Source: Xanthomonas euroxanthea
GTDB lineage: Bacteria > Pseudomonadota > Gammaproteobacteria > Xanthomonadales > Xanthomonadaceae
Assembly (NCBI RefSeq): GCF_900476395.1
Contig: NZ_UIHB01000001.1
Span: 564,217 to 628,216, forward strand
Direction of reading: 5' to 3'
Length of the DNA stretch: 64,000 nucleotides
Both the position numbers and the translations under genes were made by a program. The notes below the pieces were generated by a model. The model had not been told where the DNA came from and ran no database searches. It worked only from the letters and a program-made list of their open reading frames with translations. Numbering within the stretch: the stretch's first letter is position 1; the number at the start of each line of letters is the position of its first letter. Below, one piece after another: positions 46,515-56,071 of this stretch.

Positions 46515-47225
46515 TCACGCATCGCTTGCGCGTACGGCGCGGGTATCTGGTTGCGAAGGCCTTTCCAAGACGCCATGCAGGATGATGTCGAGCACCTTTC
46601 CCAGGTATTTGCGAATGGCAGCAGGCCTTGCGCTGGGTAGCGTCCCAATCAGGACCAGGCGTCTCGGGTGAGCAACCAGCGCGTCGTAGATGAACGGCGC
46701 CATCTCCGCAGCAAGCGGGGTGATGGGCTGGCCCTTGGAGGCCGCCTGCTCCAGCAGCGACTGGATCAGCAACGCCGGGGTGCGATGAAGCCAGGCAGCA
46801 AGTTGCGAATGGAGCCCTGGTCTGCGCTCGGAAATTCTTGCCACCAGCGCTTCCATGGCCACGACCTCGGCGCTGAGTGAGGCATCAAGCATGCGCTGCG
46901 CCACATACAGCAGCCGGTCCTTCAACAGTCCATCTGGAACCGACAAGGCAATCGGCTGCAGCAAGCGTGCCGCACCGTGCTCGATCGCCGCTACCACGAG
47001 AGCGTCGCGCGATCCGAAGCGGGCGTACAGCGTCCGTTTGGAGGCCTGGGCAGCAAGCGCTATGCCATCCATGGTCACGTGCTCCTCTCCATGCTCGACT
47101 AACTGTGCCAGTGCGACCTCCAGAATGTGTCCGTTCATCTTGGCCGCCACGTCGCGTGTGGGGCGGCCACCTTGACTGGCGCGCGGTGGGATGAGCTTGT
47201 CGGGGCGGAGATGGGAATTGGACAT
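46515..47225 (-). CDS. TetR family regulator
   Basis: A 236-residue repressor with an Arg/Pro-rich tail before the TetR helix-turn-helix (about residues 32-78; motifs VTMDGIALAAQASKRTLYAR and FGSRDALV). It has a C-terminal AefR-like ligand domain. The ATG at 47225 is used; the frame is open further upstream but crosses the likely promoter. It is divergent from the lipocalin-like gene at 47390, which it probably controls. Confidence 0.87.
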   Translation of the reverse strand: MSNSHLRPDKLIPPRASQGGRPTRDVAAKMNGHILEVALAQLVEHGEEHVTMDGIALAAQASKRTLYARFGSRDALVVAAIEHGAARLLQPIALSVPDGLLKDRLLYVAQRMLDASLSAEVVAMEALVARISERRPGLHSQLAAWLHRTPALLIQSLLEQAASKGQPITPLAAEMAPFIYDALVAHPRRLVLIGTLPSARPAAIRKYLGKVLDIILHGVLERPSQPDTRAVRASDA

Positions 47226-47272
47226 GGACGGACTGAACGAAAGGGCTTCCCATTGTGCCGGTTTCGCGCCAG

Positions 47273-47305
47273 CTGAAAAAACGAAACTGCGTGGTATAGT
47301 TTTTT
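47273..47305 (+). promoter_or_regulatory. Promoter / operator of the lipocalin-like gene
   Basis: AAAAAAC (47276-47282) and GTTTTTT (47299-47305) form an inverted repeat around TATAGT (47295-47300), a good -10 element. CTGAAA at 47273-47278, 16 bp upstream, may serve as a weak -35. A repressor bound here, probably the divergent TetR, would block the promoter. Confidence 0.45.
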
Positions 47306-47389
47306 GAGGCAGGCATTGCGGCTCGGCTGCAGGCCTTCGCCACGCGCCTGGGCAATCCGCCATCCACTGGAACATGGAGAACGCTATTC

Positions 47390-48529
47390 ATGAACGACGA
47401 CTACAGCGCCAAATACAACGCGATCAAGCACTCGGAGGCGCCGGTCACGCTCGCAGATGAGGCGACCCACTTCGAGGCGCTGGCGCTTCCGTCCAGCCAA
47501 ACGGACATCTGGGAAGAGACTGCACTGGGAGTGGTCGCCGAGGCCGGCGAGTACGACGTACTGCTCTGGGCCGCTGGCTATGCGCTGTTCGGCAACGGCA
47601 AGGGCCTATGGGGTGAAGGCGCCTCTGCCGAGCGTGAAATCCAGTTGATCGTGGTCCCCAAGTCCCAGCGTGGGTCGATGTCCGACAACGATTTCGTGCG
47701 CGTGGGCTGGACGCCAAGCGAACGGCTCAAGGGAGACAAGTTCAAGGTGACCAGGAGCGAAGATGCGGTGACCTGGGATTTCGATGGCCTGCGCTTTGTC
47801 GCCCAGCCGCCTCAATGGCGGCTGGAGGGCCACGCAGGCGATGCGCAGTTCGACCTACGCTATGCACAGAAGGGCGCACCGCTCTGGAACTGGGGCCCCT
47901 TCGATAAGGCGAGCGAGAACGACCGCGCGGGTTACGACGTGTTCGTTGGTGTGGAGGGCACCATCAAAACCCCGGCGTACCAGCTCGAACTCAGCGACGG
48001 CTATGGCGTGCGTGAGCACATCATCACCGGTCAGTCGAACGATCCGATCAAGAACCTACCTGCGCCCAACTGGATGTGGTGGCTGTACACAATCCAGGAT
48101 GACGTCAAGATCAACTTCTTCCAGCCCCGGGACGGAATGCAGCTGGGCTTCGTCAAGTACGGTGACAACAAGCAGGTCAACATCAACGCCGCCAGCGGTG
48201 ACGGAGACATCGAGTTCGAGGTTCTGGAAAAGTGGGAGGACCCGCGCACCGGCATCAACCTGCCCGTCAAATGGCGGCTGAAGATGACCAACGGTGACAC
48301 GGTGGTCGACGTGCACATCGCCGCGCATGGCCGCGCATATAGCCACTGGCCGGTTGCCAGCGGCACGCGCATCTATTGTTATCTGCTGTCGACGATGACC
48401 GGCCAGATCCGGCTACCGGACGGGCGTTCGGTGCAACTGAAGGAACACCTGACCGTCAATTCGTTCTGTCGCACCATCCTGACCGCGAGCGAGAGCAGCC
48501 AGGGGCCAACGTTCGAGCCTTTGGCCTGA
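47390..48529 (+). CDS. Lipocalin-like / hydratase-fold protein of unknown role
   Basis: A 379-residue cytoplasmic protein without signal peptide. It is rich in Trp, Tyr, Asp and Gly, with two beta-rich halves (about 30-200 and 205-360) resembling AttH/CrtC-like lipocalin folds such as carotenoid 1,2-hydratase relatives. Such proteins bind or modify hydrophobic compounds. The specific function was not recognised. It is divergent from a TetR regulator, 164 bp away, suggesting induction by a small hydrophobic ligand. Confidence 0.6.
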   Translation: MNDDYSAKYNAIKHSEAPVTLADEATHFEALALPSSQTDIWEETALGVVAEAGEYDVLLWAAGYALFGNGKGLWGEGASAEREIQLIVVPKSQRGSMSDNDFVRVGWTPSERLKGDKFKVTRSEDAVTWDFDGLRFVAQPPQWRLEGHAGDAQFDLRYAQKGAPLWNWGPFDKASENDRAGYDVFVGVEGTIKTPAYQLELSDGYGVREHIITGQSNDPIKNLPAPNWMWWLYTIQDDVKINFFQPRDGMQLGFVKYGDNKQVNINAASGDGDIEFEVLEKWEDPRTGINLPVKWRLKMTNGDTVVDVHIAAHGRAYSHWPVASGTRIYCYLLSTMTGQIRLPDGRSVQLKEHLTVNSFCRTILTASESSQGPTFEPLA

Positions 48530-49316
48530 CCGCAGATGCCCAGCGCCATGGCGGAATTACTGCATGGCGCTAGGTAGCGACGGACGCGCCCGCGCCGGCC
48601 CGGTGCTCTCGGGCTGTGCAGGTCATCCGCATCCATCGGCGGCCACTGGACCTGGATACGCACCATGGCCCCCGCATACATCGACACGGCTGGGGTCACT
48701 GCGCACCAATTGGATTCGCACGCATCGGCGAGAAGCGTGAGCGATCTGCTGGGGCCGGGCCGGTGGCCCATGTTCAGCATGCTGCGCAGCATCTGGTGCG
48801 CAGCGGAGCAGCTGCACACCCGGCATTTCGCCAGCCTGCCCGAGCCTGGGCGCATCGGCATCTGCTGCGCGCTCCGGGCCTGCCGAGGCTCATCTTTAAG
48901 CTGCGCAACCCTCAAGATCGCTTCCATGCTTTTTGTGCGCCCTGGCGAACGGCGGCAGGCTGGTGGACGGATATCGACCGGGACGCAGGCGGGGGTCCAA
49001 TGGTCTGCAGAGCGGATCATCAGCCGATAGGGAATCTGCCGCGTCCAACCTTGCCTGGCACCGCCCTTGTTGACGGCGACGTCGTTCCAGCGCCGGGTCG
49101 CCACCGGGCCACCGTGCACCGGACTCGCCAGCCCCAGGCCGATGTGCGGAATGATCCGTTCGGGAAGCCGAGGGCAAGCCCGTGCGAAGATATGCCATGC
49201 GTGGTCCCTGTCGACCCCGGCACCTGGTGCATCAACCAAACAAGCGGGTATCGGAGCGGGTATCAGCAGTCTCATCGGGCACATGGCCCTTTTAAAAACA
49301 GATAGATAGGCCAACT
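48530..49316. other. Gene-poor region upstream of trpG
   Basis: Open frames exist on both strands (up to about 300 codons) but none has a recognisable product or a good ribosome binding site, and their residues look like GC-rich chance translation. It may hold a decayed gene. The trpG promoter should lie near 49240-49310. Confidence 0.45.
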
Positions 49317-49895
49317 ATGTTGCTGATGCTCGATAACTACGACAGCTTCACCTACAACCTCGTGCAGTACCTGCAGGCGCTGGGCGCCGAGGTCACGGTG
49401 GTGCGCAACGACGCGATGAGCGTGGATCAGATCGCCGCGCTCAGGCCCGAGCGCATCGTGATCTCGCCCGGCCCGTGCACCCCGAACGAGGCCGGCATCT
49501 CGCTGCAGCTGATCGAACAGCTGGGTCAGACCACGCCGATCCTGGGCGTGTGTCTTGGGCATCAAAGCATCGGTCAGGTCTACGGCGGCGATGTGATCCG
49601 CGCCGACAACATCATGCATGGCAAGACCTCGCCGATCCGCCACCAGGGCAAGGGCGTGTTCGCCGGCCTGCCGGACAGCTACGAGGCCACCCGCTACCAC
49701 TCGCTGGTGGTGGACAAGGCCACCTTGCCCGACGCGCTGGAAGTCACTGCCTGGACCGAGCATCCGGATGGCTCGATCGAAGAGATCATGGGCCTGCGTC
49801 ATCGCCAGTTCCCGGTCGAAGGCGTGCAGTTCCATCCCGAGTCGATCCTGACCCAGCATGGTCACGCCCTGCTGAAGAACTTCCTGCAGCGTTGA
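49317..49895 (+). CDS. trpG: Anthranilate synthase glutaminase subunit TrpG
   Basis: A 192-residue class I glutamine amidotransferase that supplies ammonia to TrpE for anthranilate (tryptophan pathway) or to PabB for aminodeoxychorismate (folate). The catalytic triad is visible: Cys79 in GVCLGHQ, His173 and Glu175 in FHPES. It is followed, after 178 bp, by a flavin reductase gene and then trpD and trpC; trpE is not in the window. Confidence 0.97.
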   Translation: MLLMLDNYDSFTYNLVQYLQALGAEVTVVRNDAMSVDQIAALRPERIVISPGPCTPNEAGISLQLIEQLGQTTPILGVCLGHQSIGQVYGGDVIRADNIMHGKTSPIRHQGKGVFAGLPDSYEATRYHSLVVDKATLPDALEVTAWTEHPDGSIEEIMGLRHRQFPVEGVQFHPESILTQHGHALLKNFLQR

Positions 49896-50073
49896 TCGCA
49901 ATGCGTACCGCGTGCGTCGCAAGGGCCGCTGCAACCTGCGTCAGTCGTGATGCAGTCTTCGGCACCATCGATGCATCGGCGACCCATGCGCGCACTGCCC
50001 GCAATCGGCTGCGCGCCGCCAGCGTGCAGCGGGTTTCCCGCCTCGCTTCGTCCACACCTGCATCCGGATCCCG

Positions 50074-50706
50074 ATGAGCACCGCCAGCGACAGTTTCCAC
50101 TTCTACGAACCAGGCCAGGGCCACGGGCTGCCGCACGATCCGTTCAATGCCATCGTCGGTCCGCGACCGATCGGCTGGATCGGCTCGCGCAGCGCCGGGG
50201 GCATCGCCAACCTGGCGCCTTACAGCTTCTTCAACGCGTTCAACTACGTGCCGCCGATCGTCGGCTTTGCCAGCATCGGCCGCAAGGACAGCCTGCGCAA
50301 CATCGAAGCCACCGGCGAATTCACCTGGAACCTGGCCACGCGCCCCTTGGCCGAGGCGATGAATGCCAGCGCCGCGATAGTGCCGGCGGAGGTCGACGAG
50401 TTCGCATTGGCCGACCTGGAAATGGCGCCGTCGCGGCTGATCGCTGCCCCGCGCGTGGCGGCCAGCCCGGTCAGTTTCGAATGCCGGCTCAGCCAGCTGC
50501 TGCCGCTGCAGAGCGCAAGCGGGCAGGCCATCGAAACCTGGCTGGTCCTGGGCGAGGTGGTCGGTGTGCATCTGGCGCACGCGGCGCTGCAGGACGGTAT
50601 CTACGATCCTGCTGCCGTACAGACGATTCTGCGTGCGGGCGGCGCCGCCGATTATTTCGAAGTGCAGGCGCAGGCGCGCTTCCGCATGCGGCGTCCGGGC
50701 CAATGA
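50074..50706 (+). CDS. Flavin reductase family protein
   Basis: A 210-residue protein with a split-barrel FMN-binding fold (DIM6/NTAB type). The N-terminal [10 protein letters not shown] flavin-binding motif is near residue 28, and [11 protein letters not shown] follows. Such proteins reduce flavin with NAD(P)H or bind FMN; the partner is unknown. It lies between trpG and trpD in the same direction, but no tryptophan-related role is known. Confidence 0.87.
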   Translation: MSTASDSFHFYEPGQGHGLPHDPFNAIVGPRPIGWIGSRSAGGIANLAPYSFFNAFNYVPPIVGFASIGRKDSLRNIEATGEFTWNLATRPLAEAMNASAAIVPAEVDEFALADLEMAPSRLIAAPRVAASPVSFECRLSQLLPLQSASGQAIETWLVLGEVVGVHLAHAALQDGIYDPAAVQTILRAGGAADYFEVQAQARFRMRRPGQ

Positions 50707-50822
50707 GCGCTGCGCATCGCAGTGCTGCGTGGCGTTGCCGCCAGGCGCGACTGCATCGCCAGGATTGATCGATCACGCTCACTGCCGCATATCTTTCCCA
50801 CGTTTTGCCACGGTCCTTGTCC

Positions 50823-51860
50823 ATGCCCATCACCCCGCAAGAAGCCCTGCAGCGCACCATCGAACACCGCGAAATCTTCCACGACGAAATGGTCGAGCTG
50901 ATGCGCCAGATCATGCGTGGCGAGGTCTCGGACATGATGGTCGCGGCCATCCTCACCGGTTTGCGGGTCAAGAAGGAAACCATCGGCGAGATCGCCGGCG
51001 CAGCCACGGTGATGCGCGAGTTCTCGCGCCGCGTGGAAGTGGGCGACCGCCGGCACATGGTCGACATCGTCGGCACCGGTGGCGATGGTTCGCATACCTT
51101 CAACATCTCCACCTGCGCGATGTTCGTGGCGGCCGCCGGCGGCGCCAAGGTCGCCAAGCACGGCAACCGCAGCGTCTCGTCCAAGTCCGGCAGTGCCGAC
51201 GCGCTGGAGGCACTGGGCGCGGCGATCGAGTTGCAGCCCGAGCAGGTCGCCGCCTCGCTGGCGCAGACCGGTATCGGCTTCATGTATGCGCCGGTGCATC
51301 ATCCGGCCATGAAGGTGGTGGCGCCGGTGCGCCGCGAAATGGGCGTGCGCACCATCTTCAACATCCTCGGCCCGCTGACCAACCCGGCCGGCTCGCCGAA
51401 CATCCTGATGGGCGTGTTCCATCCGGATCTGGTCGGCATCCAGGCGCGCGTACTGCAGGAACTCGGTGCCGAGCGCGCGCTGGTGGTGTGGGGACGCGAT
51501 GGCATGGACGAACTCTCGCTCGGTGCCGGCACCCTGGTCGGCGAGCTGCGCGATGGCCAGGTGCGCGAGTACGAGGTGCATCCGGAGGATTTCGGCATCG
51601 CCATGTCGGCCAGCCGCAACCTCAAGGTGGCCGATGCCGCGCAGTCGCGCACGATGCTGCTGCAGGTGCTGGACAACGTGCCCGGCCCGGCGCTGGACAT
51701 CGTCGCCCTCAATGCCGGTGCGGCCCTTTACGTGGCAGGGGTGTCCGACAGCATCGCCGACGGCGTCGTGCGTGCGCGTGCGGTCCTGGCCGATGGCTCG
51801 GCGCGTGCAAGACTGGATGCCTATGTTGCCTTCACCCGGCAGACTGCCGCGCAGCGCTGA
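50823..51860 (+). CDS. trpD: Anthranilate phosphoribosyltransferase TrpD
   Basis: A 345-residue enzyme joining anthranilate to phosphoribosyl pyrophosphate, the second step of the tryptophan branch. It has the [18 protein letters not shown]-binding motif near residue 82, [14 protein letters not shown] near 110, and the Mg-binding GMDELS region near 225. ATG 50823 gives the family length. It is a separate gene, not fused to trpG as in E. coli. Confidence 0.97.
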   Translation: MPITPQEALQRTIEHREIFHDEMVELMRQIMRGEVSDMMVAAILTGLRVKKETIGEIAGAATVMREFSRRVEVGDRRHMVDIVGTGGDGSHTFNISTCAMFVAAAGGAKVAKHGNRSVSSKSGSADALEALGAAIELQPEQVAASLAQTGIGFMYAPVHHPAMKVVAPVRREMGVRTIFNILGPLTNPAGSPNILMGVFHPDLVGIQARVLQELGAERALVVWGRDGMDELSLGAGTLVGELRDGQVREYEVHPEDFGIAMSASRNLKVADAAQSRTMLLQVLDNVPGPALDIVALNAGAALYVAGVSDSIADGVVRARAVLADGSARARLDAYVAFTRQTAAQR

Positions 51861-51991
51861 CCCCCGCCACTGCACCGGCAGGCACGCGTCGGCACCCTCA
51901 TGCCACCGCTGGCATGCTGCGCGCCGGCGCGTGGCCGCGGCCAGTTGCGGCCGTCTTGACCGATAATGCCCGCCCGCCAGGACCCGATACG

Positions 51992-52789
51992 ATGAGCGAC
52001 ATCCTCAACACCATCCTTGCCCGCAAGGCCGAAGAAATCGCCGAGCGCAGTGCGCGCGTGCCGCTGGCCGAGCTGATCGCGCGCAGCGCCGACCTGCCGC
52101 TCACGCGTGGGTTTGCCGCCGCCATGCAGGCCAGCATCGCCGCCGGCGAGCCGGCAGTGATCGCCGAAGTGAAGAAGGCCAGCCCCTCCAAGGGCGTGAT
52201 CCGCCCCGACTTCCACCCGGCCGACATTGCGGTGAGCTACGAATTTGGCGGCGCCAGCTGCCTGTCGGTGCTGACCGATGTGGACTTCTTCCAGGGCGCC
52301 GATGCCTATCTGCGCCAGGCGCGCGAGGCCTGCACGCTGCCGGTGCTGCGCAAGGATTTCACCGTCGACCCCTACCAGGTCTACGAAGCGCGCGTGCTCG
52401 GCGCCGATTGCATCCTGCTGATCGTCTCGGCACTGGAGGACGCGCAGCTGGCCGAGCTCTCCGGCCTGGCCATGCAGCTGGGCCTGGACGTGCTGGTGGA
52501 AGTGCATGACATCGACGAGCTCGAGCGCGCGGTGCAGGTGCCGGTGCCGCTGGTGGGCATCAACAACCGCAATCTGCGCACCTTCGAAGTGACGCTGCAG
52601 ACCACCCTGGACATGCGCGCCGCCGTGCCGCGTGACCGCATCCTGGTGACCGAAAGCGGCATCGTGACGCCGGCCGATGTGCAGTTGATGCGCGGCCACG
52701 GCGTGAACGCGTTTCTGGTCGGCGAGACCTTCATGCGCGCGCCCGAACCCGGCGAGTCGCTGCGTCAGCTATTCTTCGCGCATGACTGA
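51992..52789 (+). CDS. trpC: Indole-3-glycerol phosphate synthase TrpC
   Basis: A 265-residue (beta/alpha)8 barrel enzyme that closes the indole ring. It has [11 protein letters not shown] near residue 58, [11 protein letters not shown] near 115, a catalytic Glu region in VEVHD near 170, GINNRNL near 188, and ESGI near 216. It is a single-function protein, not fused to TrpF. Its 3' end overlaps the next gene by 8 bp. Confidence 0.97.
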   Translation: MSDILNTILARKAEEIAERSARVPLAELIARSADLPLTRGFAAAMQASIAAGEPAVIAEVKKASPSKGVIRPDFHPADIAVSYEFGGASCLSVLTDVDFFQGADAYLRQAREACTLPVLRKDFTVDPYQVYEARVLGADCILLIVSALEDAQLAELSGLAMQLGLDVLVEVHDIDELERAVQVPVPLVGINNRNLRTFEVTLQTTLDMRAAVPRDRILVTESGIVTPADVQLMRGHGVNAFLVGETFMRAPEPGESLRQLFFAHD

Positions 52790-53498
52790 GGCGTATCCCG
52801 TACCGCGCGACGACGCACCGCTGGTGGTCTTCGATTTCGACCACACGCTGTATGACGGTGACTCCGGCAGCCACCTGTTCGCCTGGCTGATCAAGCGCAA
52901 CCCGTTGCGTCTGCTGGTGGCGCTGTTGGCCTCGCCGATCCTCGGCCCGATGGTGGCGATGCTGCCGACCCGCCGCCGCGGCGTGTCCGGTTATGTGTGG
53001 ATCGCCACCTTCGGCCTGCACCGCGCGCGCGAGTTCAATCGCTTCATCGATGCGTACGTGCTCAAGCATGAAGCGCAGATCCGGCAGCGCTTGTTGCCGC
53101 ACGCCTTGAAGGTGTTCACCGACCACCGCGCCGCCGGCGACCGTGTGGTGGTGGCCACCGGCGCGCCGCCGGAACTTGCCCGCGCGATTCTTGGCTTTGT
53201 CGCGCATCAGGACGTGCCGGTGATCGGCAGCCTGGTCGGTCCACGCCTGGGCGCGGTCACCGCGCGACGCCACTGCCACAATGAAGAGAAGATGCGCATG
53301 CTGCGCGAGCGCGGCTACGCCGACATCGCCATTGCCTACTCGGACAGCACCGCGGATCTGCCGCTGCTGAAGGCGGCGCGCGCGCCGGTGGTAGTCAATC
53401 CGAAGGCCAATCGCGAAGCGCTGTTCCGGCAGGTGCTGCCGGCGGGCACGCCGATCCTCAACTGGGGATGTCGCGATCGCGGTGGCAAGGCGCTGTAG
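52782..53498 (+). CDS. HAD-superfamily IB phosphatase
   Basis: A 238-residue phosphatase of the SerB-like HAD-IB group. The catalytic DFDHT begins at Asp18 (nucleophile) with Asp20 as acid/base. ATGAPP (motif II) is near residue 125, and the [11 protein letters not shown]g-binding motif near 185. A hydrophobic stretch at about 44-65 suggests membrane association, as in family members acting on phospholipids or phosphoserine. The substrate is unknown. It overlaps trpC and is probably co-transcribed with it. Confidence 0.88.
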   Translation: MTEAYPVPRDDAPLVVFDFDHTLYDGDSGSHLFAWLIKRNPLRLLVALLASPILGPMVAMLPTRRRGVSGYVWIATFGLHRAREFNRFIDAYVLKHEAQIRQRLLPHALKVFTDHRAAGDRVVVATGAPPELARAILGFVAHQDVPVIGSLVGPRLGAVTARRHCHNEEKMRMLRERGYADIAIAYSDSTADLPLLKAARAPVVVNPKANREALFRQVLPAGTPILNWGCRDRGGKAL

Positions 53499-53679
53499 CG
53501 CCTGGTGCCGAAAGCGTACCGTAAGCGGCTCCGGCCAGGTCACGGCTGCGACGAGGTCAGGCCTTGCCCATCGAGTCGGCGGGCAAGCAGTCGGCGATGC
53601 ACGGCACACGGCCGGCAGTCGGTGACCGAGCGCACCCGGCCACATCAGCCCGCATGCCGTGCGACATGCGGTTCGAGCT

Positions 53680-53707
53680 GCGGTTGGTGCAGGGCTGCAC
53701 CAACCGC
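53680..53707. terminator. Bidirectional hairpin between HAD and clp
   Basis: A perfect 12-bp inverted repeat (GCGGTTGGTGCA and its complement) with a 4-nt loop lies between the convergent HAD phosphatase and clp genes. No T-tract was seen. Confidence 0.65.
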
Positions 53708-53713
53708 TACCGC

Positions 53714-54406
53714 TTAGCGGGTGCCGTAGAGCACGACGGTCTTGCCGCGTGCATGCAACAGGCCGTCGGCCTGCAGTTTCTTGAGCACGCGCCCGGCCAT
53801 TTCACGCGAACAGCCCACCAGCCGTGCCAGTTCCTGCCGCGACACGCGCAGCTGGGTGCCCTGCGGATGACTCATCGCTTCCGGCTCCTTGGACAGGTCG
53901 TGCAGGGTGCGCACGATGCGGTCGGTCACGTCCAGGAACGCCAGGCGGCTGGCTTTCCTTGTGGTGTCGAGCAACCGCTTGGACAGCTGGACGCCAATCG
54001 CATACAGGATGCGCGGCGCATCCGGCGACAGACTGGTCTGGAACAGCTGCTGCAGCCGCTCGTAGCTGATCTCGGCCAGCTCGCACTGGGTGCGGGTGCG
54101 CAAGATCACCTCGCGGGTATCGGATTCGATGAACAACCCCATCTCGCCGACGAACTCGCCGCTACCGAAGTAGCCCAGCACCAACTCACGATCGTCATCT
54201 TCCTCGGCAATGATGCTTACCGAGCCACTGATCACATAGTAGAGCGTGCCAGCCGGGTCTCCTGGCCGGAACACATCGGTCCGGGTCGGATAGCGTCTGC
54301 GATGGCTGTGCGCCAGGAAACGCTCGATCGTGCCCGCGTCCAGCGCCAGAGAAGGGGTAGCGTTACGTACCGTCGTAGTCACAACCGTCGTGTTTCCTGG
54401 GCTCAT
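53714..54406 (-). CDS. clp: CRP-like global regulator Clp
   Basis: A 230-residue CRP/FNR-family regulator, the Xanthomonas Clp that binds c-di-GMP (which releases it from DNA) and switches on extracellular enzymes, exopolysaccharide and virulence genes. A cyclic-nucleotide-binding domain occupies ~25-145. The C-terminal helix-turn-helix (VSRQELARLVGCSREMAGRV) is about residues 190-210. It is divergent from speD, with a 137-bp shared control region, a conserved Xanthomonas neighbourhood. Confidence 0.96.
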   Translation of the reverse strand: MSPGNTTVVTTTVRNATPSLALDAGTIERFLAHSHRRRYPTRTDVFRPGDPAGTLYYVISGSVSIIAEEDDDRELVLGYFGSGEFVGEMGLFIESDTREVILRTRTQCELAEISYERLQQLFQTSLSPDAPRILYAIGVQLSKRLLDTTRKASRLAFLDVTDRIVRTLHDLSKEPEAMSHPQGTQLRVSRQELARLVGCSREMAGRVLKKLQADGLLHARGKTVVLYGTR

Positions 54407-54543
54407 GGTAGTTCCGCGTGTAATTCCTGAAGCTTAACGGCATGAGTCATGCAAGGTAAACCATTCTTAACGTCGGCATTTCGTTGCTGGGATCTTTGGC
54501 TCATAATTGTTTCCTTTCCCGCCTTCCATAAGGACAGACCGAC

Positions 54544-55338
54544 GTGGTCAAGCCGTTGCCTCGCCTGAGGCTACAGGGGTTCAACAACCTCACCAAGGCG
54601 TTGAGCTTCAACATCTACGACGTCTGTTATGCGCGTACCGAAGAGGAGCGTCAGCGCTACATCGAATATATCGATGAGCAGTACGACGCCGATCGTCTGA
54701 CGCAGATCCTGACCGATGTTGCCGAGATCATTGGCGCCAACATCCTCAATATCGCACGTCAGGACTACGATCCGCAGGGCGCATCGGTCACGATCCTGAT
54801 CTCGGAAGAGCCCGTCATCGACAAGAAGCAGGCCGGCAAGGAGCTGATCTCCGATGCGGTGGTCGCTCATATGGACAAGAGTCATATCACTGTCCATACA
54901 TACCCCGAGACGCATCCGCAGGAGGGTATCGCCACGTTCCGTGCCGATATCGACGTGGCCACCTGTGGCGTGATCTCGCCGCTGAAGGCGCTGAACTACC
55001 TGATCGAGAGTCTGGAATCGGACATCGTGATCATGGACTACCGCGTCCGTGGCTTCACCCGCGATGTGAAGGGCAAGAAGCATTACATCGATCACAAGAT
55101 CAACTCGATCCAGCACTTCCTTGCCAAGAACGTGAAGTCGCGCTACGAGATGTTCGACGTGAACGTCTATCAGGAAAACATCTTCCACACCAAGATGCAC
55201 CTGAAGGACTTCGACCTGGACCAGTACCTGTTCGAGGAACGCGCCAAGAACCTCTCGTTCAAGGAGCGCATGAAGATCGAAACGCTGCTCAAGCGCGAGA
55301 TCGAAGAACTGTTCCACGGGCGCAACCTGAGCGAGTAA
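54544..55338 (+). CDS. speD: S-adenosylmethionine decarboxylase proenzyme SpeD
   Basis: A 264-residue pyruvoyl enzyme that makes decarboxylated S-adenosylmethionine for spermidine synthesis. It is of the E. coli class 1A type. Self-cleavage is expected between Lys112 and Ser113 in [12 protein letters not shown], and the conserved catalytic Cys141 is in ATCGVI. It starts with GTG at 54544. It is divergent from clp. The guanidine riboswitch and sugE follow. Confidence 0.97.
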
Positions 55339-55390
55339 GCGCAGCGAGCGAGCTGGTGCGCGGCTGCCTGCAGGCGCGCGAAAGAACCAA

Positions 55391-55441
55391 GGCGGGACGG
55401 CCCGCCACGCGATGACCTCGCGTTCCACAGCCGACGGCGGC
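55391..55441 (+). promoter_or_regulatory. Guanidine-II (mini-ykkC) riboswitch upstream of sugE
   Basis: Two hairpins with identical ACGG loops are visible. P1 is GGCGGG-ACGG-CCCGCC at 55391-55406, and P2 is GCCG-ACGG-CGGC at 55430-55441, with a 23-nt linker. Paired stem-loops with ACGR loops define the guanidine-II class, whose members usually lie before small multidrug-type guanidinium exporters. The 3' half of P2 (55438-55441) is shared with the 5' half of the following terminator stem, so P2 and the terminator exclude each other. This suggests that guanidine turns the gene on. Confidence 0.85.
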
Positions 55442-55473
55442 CCAGTGTGCAAACACTGGGTCGCTTTTTTTTT
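55437..55473 (+). terminator. Riboswitch-controlled intrinsic terminator before sugE
   Basis: CCCAGTGT / ACACTGGG with loop GCAA, extended outward by four more pairs (GCGG with UCGC, one G-U), is followed by about nine T residues. It ends ~30 bp before the sugE ATG and overlaps riboswitch stem P2. Confidence 0.88.
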
Positions 55474-55501
55474 GTGCGTTTTTCAACTGAGGAGTACTGC
55501 G

Positions 55502-55816
55502 ATGCCCTGGATCTACCTGCTGCTGGCCGGCCTGTTCGAAATCGGCTTTGCCATGGGCCTGAAGTACAGCGACGGCTTCACGCGCTTGTGGCCGACGGTG
55601 CTGACCATCGGTCTGGCAGGCATCAGCCTGTGGTTTCTGACCCAGGCGCTGAAGACCATCCCGGTAGGCACCGGTTATGCGATCTGGACCGGGATCGGCG
55701 CGCTGGGCGTGACCATCGCCGGCATCGCGCTGTTCGGCGACAGCGCCTCATGGTCGCGTCTGGCCTGCATCGGCCTGATCGTGGCCGGGGTGATCGGATT
55801 GAAGTTGGTGGGGTAG
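55502..55816 (+). CDS. sugE: Guanidinium exporter SugE/Gdx
   Basis: A 104-residue small multidrug resistance family protein with four transmembrane helices. The family Glu sits at residue 13 in LLAGLFEIGFA. The sequence fits the SugE/Gdx group that exports guanidinium against protons rather than the EmrE drug-efflux group. GAGGAG lies upstream of the ATG. The guanidine-II riboswitch directly upstream supports this role. Confidence 0.95.
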   Translation: MPWIYLLLAGLFEIGFAMGLKYSDGFTRLWPTVLTIGLAGISLWFLTQALKTIPVGTGYAIWTGIGALGVTIAGIALFGDSASWSRLACIGLIVAGVIGLKLVG

Positions 55817-55834
55817 GCGTGGTCAGCCCCGGTG

Positions 55835-55957
55835 GTCAGTCCCACTGCGTGGGTCTGCCCCCCCAAGGTTTGCTACGCAAACCTCGGGCCCCACGCGTAG
55901 TCAGTCCCACTGCGTGGGCCTGCCCCCAAGGTTTGCTACGCAAACCTCGGGCCCCAC
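55835..55957. repeat. Two ~60-bp direct repeats with internal hairpin
   Basis: Units at 55835-55894 and 55900-55957 are nearly identical, differing by a two-base gap and one substitution. Each holds CCCACTGCGTGGG and AGGTTTGC-TAC-GCAAACCT palindromes. It resembles short intergenic repeats scattered in Xanthomonas genomes. A further hairpin, GCCCCCTT-AACA-AAGGGGGC, lies just downstream near 55990-56010. Confidence 0.8.
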
Positions 55958-56071
55958 TCCGTAGCATCCTATCCCCGCGCCTTCGGCGCGCCCCCTTAAC
56001 AAAGGGGGCTCTGCTCCAGTTGGTCTGCTGGGCGCCACCAGCCGCCAATCCCCAATCCCTAATCCCGCCGG

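Noticed and set aside
48379..49314. 311-codon leftward and 229-codon rightward frames upstream of trpG
   Set aside because: Both lack ribosome binding sites and recognisable motifs, and one runs into the lipocalin-like gene; they look like chance open frames.
55391..55473. Guanidine-I (ykkC) or guanidine-III riboswitch
   Set aside because: Two short hairpins with ACGG loops are the guanidine-II signature; the longer conserved folds of the other classes are not present.
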